A stretch of 64,000 bases of DNA from Streptomyces roseofulvus (GCF_039534915.1 NZ_BAAAWE010000001.1:3534001-3598000), one strand, 5' to 3'. Numbered from the stretch's first letter, positions 26,420-35,043 are shown. Numbers and translations are program-made. The notes: a model not told the origin generated them from the sequence alone.

Positions 26420-27874
26420 TCAGCCCGGCCAGACCACCGCCTGGAGCTCGCTGTAGGCGTGGAGGGCGTACGAGCCCACGTCCCGGCCGACCCCGCTCTT
26501 CTTGAAGCCGCCGAACGGCGCCTCCATGTTCCGGCCGACGGTGTTGATCCCGACCCCGCCGGCCCGCAGCCGGGCGGCGACCCGGAAGGCGCGGGCCACG
26601 TCCCCGGACCACACGTAGTCGAGCAGGCCGTAGTCGCTGTCGTTGGCGAGGGCGATGCCCTCCTCCTCGTCGTCGAAGGGGACGACCACGACGACCGGGC
26701 CGAAGATCTCCTCGCGCACCACCCGCATCTCGCTGGTGCAGTCGGCGAGCAGCGTCGGGGCCACGTAGAAGCCGCGGTCGAGGGCTGGGCGCTCGCCGCC
26801 GGCGACGACCGTGGCGCCCTCCTTGCGGCCCAGTTCCACGTACGACTCCACCCGGTCGCGGTGGGCGGCCGAGATCACCGGGCCCACGACCGTGCCCGGC
26901 TCGGCCGGGTCGCCGACCTTCATGAAGGCGAGGTAGCCGGTCAGCTTCTCGACCAGCCGCCGGTAGATCCCGCGCTGGGCGAGGACCCGGGTGGGGGCGG
27001 TGCAGATCTGGCCGCTGTAGAAGGCGAAGGTGGTGCCGATGCCCAGCACGGCCGAGTCCAGGTCGGCGTCGTCGAAGACGAGCGCGGCGCCCTTGCCGCC
27101 GAGCTCCATCAGCTGCCGTTTCACGGCCCGGCCGCAGACCTCGCCGATGGCCTGGCCGACGGCGGTGGAGCCGGTGAAGGAGACCATGTCGACGTCCGGG
27201 GAGTCGACGGCGGCCTCGCCGACGGCCGGCGAGGAGCCGGTCACCAGGTTGACCACCCCCGCCGGGACGCCGGCCTCCTCCAGGGCGCGGACCATGGCGA
27301 CGACGGACAGCGGGTCCTGCGGGGCCGGTTTCACGACGACGGTGTTGCCCATGGCGAGCGCCGGGGCGATCTTGCCGGCCGGGTTGGCCCAGGGGTTGTT
27401 GTACGAGGTGATGCAGGTGACGACGCCGACCGGGCGGCGGACCGCGACGGCCCCGAAGACGCCGGCCCGCCCCATCGGGCCGGCCTCGTTGATCTGCGGC
27501 GGCAGGGCCTCCTCGACCGGTTCCAGGGCGCCCTTCGCGTACCGCCGGAAACGGGAGGAGCCGACGGCGACCTGCATGCCGCGGGCGGTGGCGGTGGTGG
27601 CGCCGGTCTCGGCGCGGGCCAGCAGGGTGTGCGCGTCGGCGTCGCGGGCCATGATCGCGGCGGCCCGGTCGAGGATCGCGGCGCGCTCCTCGGGCCTGGT
27701 CCGGGACCAGCGCCCGAAGGCGTCGCGGGCGGCGGCGGCCGCCTCGTACACCTGGGCCCGGGACGCCTCGGGGGCGAGTCCGACGGTCTCCTCGGTGGCC
27801 GGGTCGATCACCTCGTAGTGGCCGCCGTCGGGTTCGGTCCACTCGCCGCCGATGAAGAGCTTCTCGGTCCTCAC
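26420..27874 (-). CDS. NAD(P)-dependent aldehyde dehydrogenase
   Basis: 484 aa from GTG (VRTEKLFIGGEWTEP). Standard ALDH landmarks: cofactor-binding VNLVTGSSPAVGEA and FTGSTAVGQ, general base Glu in MELGGKGAAL, catalytic Cys in GQICTAPTR, and EEIFGPVV late. Oxidises an aldehyde to an acid. The GTG overlaps the TGA of the upstream amidohydrolase gene by 4 bp (GTGA, 27871-27874), so translation is coupled and the two products probably serve one pathway. Confidence 0.93.
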   Translation of the reverse strand: MRTEKLFIGGEWTEPDGGHYEVIDPATEETVGLAPEASRAQVYEAAAAARDAFGRWSRTRPEERAAILDRAAAIMARDADAHTLLARAETGATTATARGMQVAVGSSRFRRYAKGALEPVEEALPPQINEAGPMGRAGVFGAVAVRRPVGVVTCITSYNNPWANPAGKIAPALAMGNTVVVKPAPQDPLSVVAMVRALEEAGVPAGVVNLVTGSSPAVGEAAVDSPDVDMVSFTGSTAVGQAIGEVCGRAVKRQLMELGGKGAALVFDDADLDSAVLGIGTTFAFYSGQICTAPTRVLAQRGIYRRLVEKLTGYLAFMKVGDPAEPGTVVGPVISAAHRDRVESYVELGRKEGATVVAGGERPALDRGFYVAPTLLADCTSEMRVVREEIFGPVVVVVPFDDEEEGIALANDSDYGLLDYVWSGDVARAFRVAARLRAGGVGINTVGRNMEAPFGGFKKSGVGRDVGSYALHAYSELQAVVWPG

Positions 27875-29598
27875 CGGGTGCCCACCGTCCTCGTGTCGCG
27901 GCCCGAGCGCAGCACCCTGCCCGGGATCGCCCCGGTCACCTCGTCGTCCCTGACCGTCTCCACGCCGTTGACGCGGACGGAGACGATCCCGACCGCCCGC
28001 GAGTCCAGGCGCGGGCTGTCGCCCGGCAGGTCGTGGACGAGGGTCGCCGGTCCCGCGTCGATCCGCTCCGGGTCGAAGAGGACCAGGTCGGCGTGGAAGC
28101 CCTCGGCGATCCTGCCCCGCTCGCGGAGGCCGAACAGCCGGGCCGGGTCGTCGCTGAGCATCCGCACGGCCTGCTCCAGCGGCACCAGCTTCCGGCCGCG
28201 CAGGCAGTCGCCGAGGAAGCGGGTGGTGTACGGGGCTCCGCACATCCGGTCCAGGTGGGCGCCGGCGTCGGAGCCGCCCAGCATGACGTCCTCGTGCTGC
28301 CAGGTCTCGGCGCGCAGCGCCCAGGAGGCCGGGTCGTTGTCGGTGGGCATCGGCCACAGGACGGTCCTGAGGTCGTCGTTGGCGCAGATCTCGACGAGGC
28401 ACTGGAAGGGGTCCTGGCCGCGTTCGGCGGCGATGTCCCGCACCACCCGGCCGGTCAGGCCCTCGTTCTCGCGGCTGTACGTGTCGCCGATGACGTACCG
28501 GCCGAAGTGCGCGAGGCGGCGGAAGACGCCGGCCTCCCTGGAGTCGGCGCGCCGCAGCATCTCGGCCCGGACGTCCGGGTCGCGGAGCTTCGCGATCCGC
28601 TCGGGGACCGGCAGGCCGAGGATCTCGCCCCAGCCGGGGATGAGGTTGAGGGCGCAGAAGGTGCCGAGGGACATGTTCATGGGGGTGAGGATCGGCATGG
28701 TGAGGGCGACGATCCGGCCGCCGGACTTGCGGGCCCGTTCGGAGGCGGTGAGCTGACGGGGGACGCGCTCGGGGACGGCGGCGTCGATGGTGAGCACGTT
28801 CCAGTTGAGGGGCCGTCCGGCGGCGGCGGTCATCTCGACGAAGAGGTCGATCTCGGCGTCGCTGAACTGGTCGAGGCAGCCCGCGAGGATCGCCTCCAGC
28901 TGGGTGCCCTCGTGTTCGCCGACCGCCTTCGAGAGGGCGATCAGCTCGGCGGGGCTCGCGTGCCGGGAGGCGACGGGGGCGCCGTCGCCGTCGGAGTGGG
29001 TGGACGACTGGGTGGTGGACAGGCCCCAGGCGCCGGCCTCCATGGCCTCCTTGAGGAGGGCGGTCATCCGCGCCAGCTGCTCGGGGGTGGCCTCGCCGCC
29101 GACGGCGTCCTCGCCCATCACGTACCGGCGCAGGGCGCAGTGGCCGACCATGAACCCGGCGTTGACGGCGATCCGGCCCTCCAGGGCGTCGAGGTACTCG
29201 CCGAAGGTGGACCAGCTCCAGTCGACGCCCTCTTCGAGGGCGGCGAGGGCCATGCCCTCGACCTTGGACATCATGCGGCGGGTGTAGTCGGCGTCCTCGG
29301 GCCGGTCCGGGTGGAGCGGGGCGAGGGTGAAGCCGCAGTTGCCGCCGGCGACGGTGGTGACGCCGTGGTTCATGGAGGGGGTGGCGTACGGGTCCCAGAA
29401 GAGCTGGGCGTCGTAGTGGGTGTGGGGGTCGACGAAGCCGGGGGCGAGGACGAGTCCGGTGGCGTCCTCGGTGGTGCGGGCCGCCGCGCCGGGAGGCGGG
29501 AGCACGATGCGTCCGTCGCGGATGCCGACGTCGGCGACGCGGGCGGGGGCGCCGGTGCCGTCCACGACGGTGGCGCCCTTGATCAGGTGGTCGAGCAT
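27871..29598 (-). CDS. N-acyl-D-amino-acid deacylase family amidohydrolase
   Basis: 575 aa, the usual length for this amidohydrolase branch. The N-terminal beta-sandwich and metal motif GFVDPHTHYDAQ (His59, His61) and the VTTVAGGNCGFTLAPL segment are typical of D-aminoacylases; GGSDAGAHLDRMCGAPYTTRFLG holds the late catalytic Asp. Family members hydrolyse N-acyl-D-amino acids or cyclic amides. In actinobacterial catabolic clusters close homologues are common beside LLM and SDR genes, with unknown substrates. AAGGGACGTC before ATG gives a usable RBS. Overlaps the aldehyde dehydrogenase gene by 4 bp. Confidence 0.87.
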   Translation of the reverse strand: MLDHLIKGATVVDGTGAPARVADVGIRDGRIVLPPPGAAARTTEDATGLVLAPGFVDPHTHYDAQLFWDPYATPSMNHGVTTVAGGNCGFTLAPLHPDRPEDADYTRRMMSKVEGMALAALEEGVDWSWSTFGEYLDALEGRIAVNAGFMVGHCALRRYVMGEDAVGGEATPEQLARMTALLKEAMEAGAWGLSTTQSSTHSDGDGAPVASRHASPAELIALSKAVGEHEGTQLEAILAGCLDQFSDAEIDLFVEMTAAAGRPLNWNVLTIDAAVPERVPRQLTASERARKSGGRIVALTMPILTPMNMSLGTFCALNLIPGWGEILGLPVPERIAKLRDPDVRAEMLRRADSREAGVFRRLAHFGRYVIGDTYSRENEGLTGRVVRDIAAERGQDPFQCLVEICANDDLRTVLWPMPTDNDPASWALRAETWQHEDVMLGGSDAGAHLDRMCGAPYTTRFLGDCLRGRKLVPLEQAVRMLSDDPARLFGLRERGRIAEGFHADLVLFDPERIDAGPATLVHDLPGDSPRLDSRAVGIVSVRVNGVETVRDDEVTGAIPGRVLRSGRDTRTVGTR

Positions 29599-29868
29599 GA
29601 CGTCCCTTTCTGTCCAAGGCCACGCGTGTGCCCCGGCCGGGGCCGCCGCGGAACGGCCGCCGGCCGGGGCGGGTGACGAGCCGCCGACCCGGGAAGCCGG
29701 ACGGCTCGCGTGTGCGGTTCCGCCGCCCGTTGGGGGCAGGCGTTCCGCGGCCCGGTGTGGGCCGGGGCGGGACGCCTGCCGACACGGGGTGGGTGGGGGC
29801 GGGCGCCGTCCCGCCCGGGGGCGGCCCGCTCGGGGCGGCCCGTGCCGGAGGCGGCCCGTGCCGGGGTG
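29599..29868. other. Gene-free 270 bp with short direct repeat
   Basis: Separates the deacylase start from the stop of the LLM gene on the same strand. A 16-bp unit GGCGGCCCGTGCCGGA is duplicated in tandem at 29834-29849 and 29850-29865, abutting the LLM stop codon. No CTGACG-N3-CGTCAG site and no hairpin of note, so read-through from the LLM promoter is possible. Confidence 0.5.
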
Positions 29869-30993
29869 CTAGGAGCCGGCCGACTGGCGGAAGCGGGTGG
29901 TGCGGTGGATCGGGTCCGTGTCGATCTCGGGGATCACGTGCTCGCCGATCAGCTTGATCGTGTTCATCGTGTCCTCGCACGAGATCCCGATCGGCAGGCC
30001 GAACGACAGCTGGTCCGCCCCCGCCTGCTCCCAGCGCCGGCACTGCGCGAGGACCTCCGACGGGTCGCCGCAGATCATCAGCTCCTCCGCGATGAGGAGT
30101 TCGATGATCTCGGCCGAGTACTCGGGGAGCAGCTCGGGCCACTCCGGGATGCCCTCGGGCCGGGGGAAGGTGTCGTGGTAGCGGAAGAGCAGGGACTGGA
30201 GGTAGTTCAGTCCGCCGCCGACGGCGATCTCGACGGCCTTCTCGTGGGTCTCGGCGCAGATCGCGGTGGAGGTGACCATGACGTTGTCGTTGACGAAGTC
30301 GCCGACCGCCTTGGCCTCCTTGATCGCGTTCTTGTAGGACTCGACGACCCACTCCATGTCGGAGACCTTCTGGACGCTGAAGCCGAGGACGCCGAGGCCC
30401 ATCTTCCCGGCCATGGCGTAGGAGGACGGGGAGCCGGCGGCGTACCACATGGCGGGGTGGGAGGCGCCGTACGGCTTGGGGAGGATCTTGCGGGGCGGCA
30501 GGGACCAGTGCTTGCCCTGGAAGCCCTGGTACTCGTCCTGGAGCCACATCTTGGGGAACTCGGCGATGGTCTCCTCCCAGAGTTCCTTGGTGTGGTTCAT
30601 GTCGGTGATGCCCGGGAAGAAGCCGAGGATCTCGTGGCTGCCCGCGCCCCGGCCGGAGCCGAACTCGAAGCGGCCGGCGGAGAGGTGGTCGAGCATGGCG
30701 ACCTTCTCCGCGACCTTCACCGGGTGGTTGACCGGGGCGAGCGGGTTGAAGATGCCGGAGCCGAGGTGGATGCGCTCGGTGGCGTGGGCGAGGTAGCCCA
30801 GGTAGACGTCGTTGGCCGAGAGGTGCGAGTACTCCTCCAGGAAGTGGTGCTCGGAGGCCCAGGCGTACTTGAAGTTCGACCTGTCGGCCTGGATGACGTA
30901 CTCGGTCTCCTCCATGAGGGCCTTGTGCTCGGCTTCGGGATCGGTCTCGGCGCGCTTGCCGACGTATCCCTGTACGAAGATCCCGAATTCCAC
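29869..30993 (-). CDS. LLM class flavin-dependent oxidoreductase (luciferase-like)
   Basis: 374 aa from the GTG of VEFGIFVQGYVGKR, about 11 nt behind GAGGA; a GTG three codons earlier is also possible. WASEHHFLEEYSHLSANDVYLGYLAHAT and SGRFEFGSGRGAGSHEI are the luciferase-like substrate and flavin signatures. The SGRFEFGSGRG form and length suggest an FMN-type monooxygenase. Likely oxygenates or cleaves a hydrophobic ring substrate together with the adjacent SDR. Two CTGACG-N3-CGTCAG operators lie in its promoter, 25 and 70 bp upstream of the start. Confidence 0.88.
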   Translation of the reverse strand: MEFGIFVQGYVGKRAETDPEAEHKALMEETEYVIQADRSNFKYAWASEHHFLEEYSHLSANDVYLGYLAHATERIHLGSGIFNPLAPVNHPVKVAEKVAMLDHLSAGRFEFGSGRGAGSHEILGFFPGITDMNHTKELWEETIAEFPKMWLQDEYQGFQGKHWSLPPRKILPKPYGASHPAMWYAAGSPSSYAMAGKMGLGVLGFSVQKVSDMEWVVESYKNAIKEAKAVGDFVNDNVMVTSTAICAETHEKAVEIAVGGGLNYLQSLLFRYHDTFPRPEGIPEWPELLPEYSAEIIELLIAEELMICGDPSEVLAQCRRWEQAGADQLSFGLPIGISCEDTMNTIKLIGEHVIPEIDTDPIHRTTRFRQSAGS

Positions 30994-31017
30994 GGAAGTC
31001 ACCGTCCTCGTGAGTTT

Positions 31018-31077
31018 CTGACGTGCCGTCAGATTCTTGGATGCGCTGCGCCGTGTCAATACCTGACGGCTCGTCAG
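31018..31077. promoter_or_regulatory. CTGACG-N3-CGTCAG operators, sites 2 and 3
   Basis: CTGACGTGCCGTCAG (31018-31032) and CTGACGGCTCGTCAG (31063-31077) both have perfect arms, spaced 45 bp start to start. They lie between the SDR stop (31084) and the LLM start (30993), so they control the LLM gene and perhaps the deacylase and dehydrogenase genes beyond it. Confidence 0.88.
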
Positions 31078-31083
31078 GTCAGG

Positions 31084-31845
31084 TCAGAACAGGGAGACCC
31101 CGGCCAGCCAGCCGCCGTCGATCACGAACGGCTGGCCCGTCACGTACGAGGAGTCCTCCGAGGTCAGGAAGAGGGCGAGGGCCGCGACCTCCGCCGGGCG
31201 GCCGATCCGGCCGAGCGGCACCAGCGTGCGGTACAGCTCGGCGGTGGCGGCCGGGTCGACCCCCTCCGGGTTGCTCATCGCGGTGTCGATCGCGCCCGGG
31301 CAGACCGCGTTGACCCGGATCCCCTTCGGGGCCAGCTCCAGCGCCGCCACCCGGGTCAGGCCGACCACGGCGTGCTTGGAGGCCGCGTAGGCGCCGACCC
31401 CCGCCATTCCGGTCAGGCCCGTGTACGAGGCGGTGTTCACGATCGTGCCGCCGCCGGCCGCCGCGATCTCCGGTGCGACCGCCCGGATGCCCAGGAAGCA
31501 GCCGGTCTGGTTGACCGAGACGATCGCCTGGAACTCCTCCAGGGGGGTCGAGAGGAGCTCGTTGAAGCGGAGGATGCCGGCGTTGTTCACCAGGGCGTCG
31601 ATCTTCCCGAACCGCTCCTTGGCGGCGGCCACCGCGTCCGCCCACTCCTCCTCGCGGGTCACGTCCAGGTGGACGTAGGCGGCCCGCTCCTCCCCCAGCT
31701 CCTTGGCGAGCGCCTCGCCGGGGCCGTCCAGCACGTCCGCGAGGACCACCCTGGCCCCCTCGGCGGCGAAGAGCCGCGCCTCCTGCTCGCCCTGCCCGCG
31801 CGCCGCGCCCGTGACGATCGCGACCCGCCCGTCCAGCTTGCCCAT
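31084..31845 (-). CDS. SDR, 3-alpha/20-beta-hydroxysteroid dehydrogenase-like
   Basis: 253 aa. TGAARGQG (12-19) binds the nucleotide; VVLADV with Asp after strand two indicates NAD(H). NNAG, Ser in NTASYTG and Tyr-x3-Lys in YAASK form the active site, and YVTGQPFVIDGGW ends the fold. The sequence is close in pattern to the Streptomyces 3-alpha,20-beta-hydroxysteroid dehydrogenase family. Mycofactocin-coupled SDRs look similar at the N-terminus but carry an insertion that is absent here. Follows the upstream LLM gene by 11 bp (operon), under operator sites 4 and 5. Confidence 0.9.
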   Translation of the reverse strand: MGKLDGRVAIVTGAARGQGEQEARLFAAEGARVVLADVLDGPGEALAKELGEERAAYVHLDVTREEEWADAVAAAKERFGKIDALVNNAGILRFNELLSTPLEEFQAIVSVNQTGCFLGIRAVAPEIAAAGGGTIVNTASYTGLTGMAGVGAYAASKHAVVGLTRVAALELAPKGIRVNAVCPGAIDTAMSNPEGVDPAATAELYRTLVPLGRIGRPAEVAALALFLTSEDSSYVTGQPFVIDGGWLAGVSLF

Positions 31846-31856
31846 GTGCCCACTCC

Positions 31857-32774
31857 CTACAGGTGAGGGGCGACCTCCGACCCGAAGGCCGCCATCTGGT
31901 CGACGAGTTCGGTGCGGCTCCGGCTGCGGAACCGCACCTGGAGCTGGCCGACGCCCATCGCTCCGTACGCCCGGAGCGAGGCCACCAGCTCCTCCGGCGG
32001 GCCGGCGAGGGTGCGCCGGCCGACCTCCCAGCCGGGGGTGCCGACGTACAGCGGCTCGGCGATCGCGCCGTGGACGAAGGGCTCCGCGAGCCCGGCCTCC
32101 TCGCGCAGCCGCCGGATCCGCTCGATCCGGCGGGCCAGCACGTCCCGCGGGTCGCCCTGCGGCAGCCAGCCGTCGCCCTTGAGCGCGGCCCGCCGCACCG
32201 CCGCCGGGGAGGAGCCGCCCACCCAGACCGGCACCCGCCGCTGCGCGGGCCGCGGCCGCTGCCCGAGGTCCTTGAAGGCGAACCGCTCCCCGAGGTGCTC
32301 CGGGTACTCCTCCGGGCCGAGCGCCGCCCGCAGCGCGTCGATCGTCTCGTCGAGGACCGCGCCGCGCCGGGCGAAGTCCGCCCCGACCGCCTCGAACTCC
32401 TCCTGCACGTGCCCGGCCCCCACCCCGAGGACCAGCCGGCCGCCGGAGAGGTGGTCGACGGTCGCGTACGCCTTGGCGGTGACCAGCGGATGCCGCAGCC
32501 CGACGACGGCGACGTGCGAGAGCAGCCGGACCCGCTCGGTGGCGGCGGCCAGGAAGGAGAGCGTGGCCACCGGGTCGTACCAGACGGTGCCCATCCCGGC
32601 GGCGAGCCGGCGCGGGATGGCCACGTGGTCGCAGCAGGCGACGTAGTCGAAGCCGTGCGCGTCGGCGGCCCGGGCGACGGCGAGCAGATCGGCGGGCCCG
32701 GCGGCGGCCTCCCAGGGCTCGGCGTAGATCGCGGACTGGGACTGGACGGGCAGCTGCATCCCGTAGACCACCAT
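31857..32774 (-). CDS. LLM class F420-dependent oxidoreductase
   Basis: 305 aa. VYGMQLPVQSQSAIYAEPWEAAAGPADLLAVARAADAHGFDYVACCDHVAIP and [26 protein letters not shown] are the luciferase-like core, with the SGGRLxLGVGxGxxxEEF form usual in F420 enzymes. LGQRPRPAQRRVPVWVGGSSPAAVRRAA is the late cofactor loop. First gene of a short operon with the hydroxysteroid-type SDR. Two CTGACG-N3-CGTCAG sites precede it. Probably a hydride transfer step on a ring substrate (inference). Confidence 0.9.
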   Translation of the reverse strand: MVVYGMQLPVQSQSAIYAEPWEAAAGPADLLAVARAADAHGFDYVACCDHVAIPRRLAAGMGTVWYDPVATLSFLAAATERVRLLSHVAVVGLRHPLVTAKAYATVDHLSGGRLVLGVGAGHVQEEFEAVGADFARRGAVLDETIDALRAALGPEEYPEHLGERFAFKDLGQRPRPAQRRVPVWVGGSSPAAVRRAALKGDGWLPQGDPRDVLARRIERIRRLREEAGLAEPFVHGAIAEPLYVGTPGWEVGRRTLAGPPEELVASLRAYGAMGVGQLQVRFRSRSRTELVDQMAAFGSEVAPHL

Positions 32775-32788
32775 GGGGACCCCCTTGT

Positions 32789-32844
32789 CTGACGTACCGT
32801 CAGTTATGGCGACGGGGCCATGCTGTCGCCTGACGGGCCATCAG
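32789..32844. promoter_or_regulatory. CTGACG-N3-CGTCAG operators, sites 4 and 5
   Basis: CTGACGTACCGTCAG (32789-32803, perfect) and CTGACGGGCCATCAG (32830-32844, one mismatch), spaced 41 bp. The first lies 15 bp before the LLM start codon. The divergent toxin-antitoxin module starts 146 bp further on and has its own operator. Confidence 0.86.
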
Positions 32845-32934
32845 GCAAGGCCTTTGGGGAGCCCCTCTCACCCCTTCGCCGCGTGACGAGCAGGGGCGCT
32901 CGCCGCCACCCTCGGGCGACGACCACCTGACAGC

Positions 32935-32982
32935 ATGCCGCATCACCCCGAGCTTGACATGCGGCATCATCTGCTGCACTCT
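32935..32982 (+). promoter_or_regulatory. Toxin-antitoxin promoter with inverted-repeat operator
   Basis: A 9-bp inverted repeat ATGCCGCAT (32935-32943) and ATGCGGCAT (32959-32967) overlaps a consensus -35 TTGACA (32954-32959). CACTCT (32977-32982) at 17-bp spacing is a reasonable -10. The predicted start point falls at or next to the antitoxin ATG (32990), so the message may be leaderless. Placement fits autorepression by antitoxin or the complex. Confidence 0.6.
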
Positions 32983-32989
32983 GTGATGC

Positions 32990-33295
32990 ATGGCCACCAT
33001 GACCCGTAAGAGCGTTCCCCTCGACGCCCTCGTCGAAGAGACGATGGAACGCGTACGCCGCCATGCCAGCCCGGAGAATGCGGCCCTGCGCCAGGTCACC
33101 GGGATAAGCGTGAGCGACGACACCTCGGATGCCGAGGTGCTCCGCGCACTGCTCAACGCCGGCCGGGTCGCCGTCCAGGAGAGGGCCTTGGAGAACGGCT
33201 ACGCGGCACTTGCCGCGGCTCAGGACGACGAAGACCGCGCCTACGCCGCCGCACGTCGTGCTCGCAGGCGAAGCGACGCCGGAGTGGACGAATGA
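32990..33295 (+). CDS. Putative antitoxin of a MazF-type module
   Basis: 101 aa, rich in Ala/Arg/Glu. KSVPLDALVEETMERVRRHASPENAALRQVTGISVSDDTSDAEVLRALLNAGRVAVQERALENGYAALAA suggests a short N-terminal DNA-binding part and a helical C-terminus ending in a charged, probably disordered tail that would wrap the toxin. Sequence alone is not diagnostic; the call rests on its 4-bp overlap (ATGA) with the MazF-type gene. There is no clear RBS, and the predicted transcription start falls at its ATG. A second ATG three codons in is possible. Confidence 0.75.
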   Translation: MATMTRKSVPLDALVEETMERVRRHASPENAALRQVTGISVSDDTSDAEVLRALLNAGRVAVQERALENGYAALAAAQDDEDRAYAAARRARRRSDAGVDE

Positions 33296-33609
33296 CGGAG
33301 ATCGTTCCCGTGCGCGGGCGGCTGTACCGCGCCGATCTGGGGTTCGGCCTCAAGCCCTGGCTCGTCGTCTCCAACAACGCGCGCAACCAGAAGCTGGACG
33401 AATGCCTGGTGGTCCGTATCACCACGAGCGACAAGCCCGACATTGCGAGCATCGTCAGGCTGGGGCCGAATGATCCCGTCGGCGGCCGGATTCTCTGCGA
33501 TGACCTCGGCCCGATGTACCGGGACGACATCAAGGCCGACCTCGGCGCCCTCTCCGCGCAGACGATGATGCAGGTCGCTACAGCACTACGGCACGTCCTG
33601 GCCATCTAG
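33292..33609 (+). CDS. MazF/PemK family mRNA interferase toxin
   Basis: 105 aa, the usual toxin size. RGRLYRADLGFGLKPWLVVSNNARNQKLDECLVVRITTSDKP matches the MazF core (RGxVYxxDL, P-W/V-LVVSNxxxN, V-x-x-I/L-T-T-S), and CDDLGPMYRDDIKADLGALSAQTMMQVATALRHVL the C-terminal pairing helix. MazF toxins cut mRNA at short sequences to arrest growth and are held in check by the co-translated antitoxin. The module sits inside the catabolic block and may be a recent arrival or a local stabiliser (inference). Confidence 0.88.
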   Translation: MTEIVPVRGRLYRADLGFGLKPWLVVSNNARNQKLDECLVVRITTSDKPDIASIVRLGPNDPVGGRILCDDLGPMYRDDIKADLGALSAQTMMQVATALRHVLAI

Positions 33610-33612
33610 CGC

Positions 33613-33645
33613 ACGCCCCCCGCAGGCGCACTCGGCGGGGGGCGT
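33613..33645. terminator. Hairpin between toxin gene and amidohydrolase gene
   Basis: ACGCCCCCCGC (33613-33623) pairs perfectly with GCGGGGGGCGT (33635-33645), an 11-bp stem, followed by TCC on one side. It begins 4 bp after the toxin stop and 17 bp before the convergent amidohydrolase stop, so is probably bidirectional. Confidence 0.8.
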
Positions 33646-33661
33646 TCCACGGCATCCAGGG

Positions 33662-34888
33662 TCACGGCCTCCAGAGGCCCTCCGGCGTCAGGCCCAGCAG
33701 GTCGATCGCGTTGCCGCGGACGATCCGCTCGACGACGTCCGGCGCCAGGTGGCCCATCTGCGCCTCGCCGACCTCCTTGGACTGGGGCCAGGTGGAGTCC
33801 GAGTGCGGGTAGTCCGTCTCGTAGAGGACGTTCGCCGCGCCGATCGCGTCGAGGTTGCGCAGCCCGAAGGCGTCGTCGAAGAAGCAGCCGAAGACGTGCC
33901 CGGCGAAGAGCTCCGACGGCGGCCGGGTGACCTTGTCGGCGACCCCGCCCCACGCGCGGTTCTCCTCCCAGACCACGTCCGCCCGCTCCAGGATGTACGG
34001 GATCCAGCCGATCTGGCCCTCCGCGTACATGATCCGCAGGTTCGGGAAGCGCTCGAACTTGCCGCTCATCAGCCAGTCGACCATCGAGAAGCAGCAGTTG
34101 GCGAAGGTGATCGTGGAGCCCACCGCCGGCGGGGCGTCCGCCGAGGTGGACGGCATCCGGCTGGACGAGCCGATGTGCATCGCGACGACCGTGCCGGTCT
34201 CGTCGCAGGCCCGGAGGAAGGGGTCCCAGTGGTCGGTGTGGACCGAGGGCAGCCCCAGGTGCGGCGGGATCTCGGAGAAGGCGACCGCCCGCACGCCCCG
34301 CGCCGCGTTCCGCCGCACCTCGGCGGCGGCCAGCTCGGGGTCCCACAGCGGGATGAGGGTCAGCGGGATGAGCCGGCCGTGCGCCTCGGGGCCGCACCAC
34401 TCCTCGACCATCCAGTCGTTGTACGCGCGGACGCAGAGGAGCCCGAGCTCGCGGTCGGCCGCCTCGGTGAAGGTCTGGCCGCAGAAGCGCGGGAAGGTCG
34501 GGAAGCAGAGCGCGGACTGGACGTGGTTGACGTCCATGTCGGCGAGCCGGTCCGGGACGGAGAAGGAGCCCGGGCGCATCTGCTCGTAGGTGATGACTTC
34601 GAGGCGTATCTCGTCCCGGTCGTAGCCGACGGCCGTGTCGAGCCGGGTGAGGGGACGGTGAAGGTCTTCGTAGACCCACCAGTCGCCGATCGGCCCGTCG
34701 TCGCCCGGCGCGCCCATGACCGGCGCGAACCTGCCGCCGAGGAAGGTCATCTCCTTCAGCGGGGCGCGGACGATCCGCGGGCCGGTGTCGCGGTACCGGG
34801 AGGGGAGCCGGTCGCGCCAGACGTGCGGGGGCTCCACGGTGTGGTCGTCCACCGAGATGATCCTGGGGAAGGTCTCCTGGGTCTCCAT
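33662..34888 (-). CDS. Amidohydrolase-2 family metal-dependent hydrolase/decarboxylase
   Basis: 408 aa from the ATG of METQETFPRIISVDDHTVEPPHVW; a GTG three codons earlier is an alternative. The SVDDHTVEPP opening replaces HxH in the ACMSD-like branch. AMHIGSSS provides another metal His, and ETDYPHSDSTWP late in the protein the catalytic Asp. Relatives decarboxylate or hydrolyse ring acids and recur in actinobacterial catabolic clusters next to LLM, SDR and acyl-CoA genes. Operator site 6 lies 21 bp upstream of its start, shared with the region before divergent afsR. Confidence 0.87.
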   Translation of the reverse strand: METQETFPRIISVDDHTVEPPHVWRDRLPSRYRDTGPRIVRAPLKEMTFLGGRFAPVMGAPGDDGPIGDWWVYEDLHRPLTRLDTAVGYDRDEIRLEVITYEQMRPGSFSVPDRLADMDVNHVQSALCFPTFPRFCGQTFTEAADRELGLLCVRAYNDWMVEEWCGPEAHGRLIPLTLIPLWDPELAAAEVRRNAARGVRAVAFSEIPPHLGLPSVHTDHWDPFLRACDETGTVVAMHIGSSSRMPSTSADAPPAVGSTITFANCCFSMVDWLMSGKFERFPNLRIMYAEGQIGWIPYILERADVVWEENRAWGGVADKVTRPPSELFAGHVFGCFFDDAFGLRNLDAIGAANVLYETDYPHSDSTWPQSKEVGEAQMGHLAPDVVERIVRGNAIDLLGLTPEGLWRP

Positions 34889-34909
34889 GTCCTTCACGGT
34901 AGCGCCGAT

Positions 34910-34924
34910 CTGACGAACCGTCAG
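34910..34924. promoter_or_regulatory. CTGACG-N3-CGTCAG operator, site 6
   Basis: CTGACGAACCGTCAG has perfect arms, 21 bp upstream of the amidohydrolase ATG and 119 bp before divergent afsR. Its proximity favours control of the amidohydrolase. A further lone half-site CTGACG lies at 34977-34982, and a CCGGACA/TGTCCGG dyad at 34989-35010 is nearer afsR. Confidence 0.85.
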
Positions 34925-35043
34925 CTGTTGTGCCGGCCGGTACCGGTCACAGCTCCTCCACAACGGCGCCCCGATGCTGACGCGCTCCCTCCGGACAAGG
35001 CAGACTGTCCGGGGCGATACCACCGGTAGGGGCAGGGGGAGCC

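Noticed and set aside
26420..30547. A 1,375-codon open frame on the minus strand
   Set aside because: Only its last 484 codons resemble a protein (aldehyde dehydrogenase). The rest is Arg/Pro-rich shadow of the deacylase and LLM genes in other frames.
31084..31845. Mycofactocin-coupled SDR
   Set aside because: The N-terminal TGAARGQG fits, but the typical internal insertion is absent and no mycofactocin genes are in view.
34977..34982. An eleventh CTGACG site before afsR
   Set aside because: Only a half-site; the second arm is absent (TCCCTC), so it was not counted.
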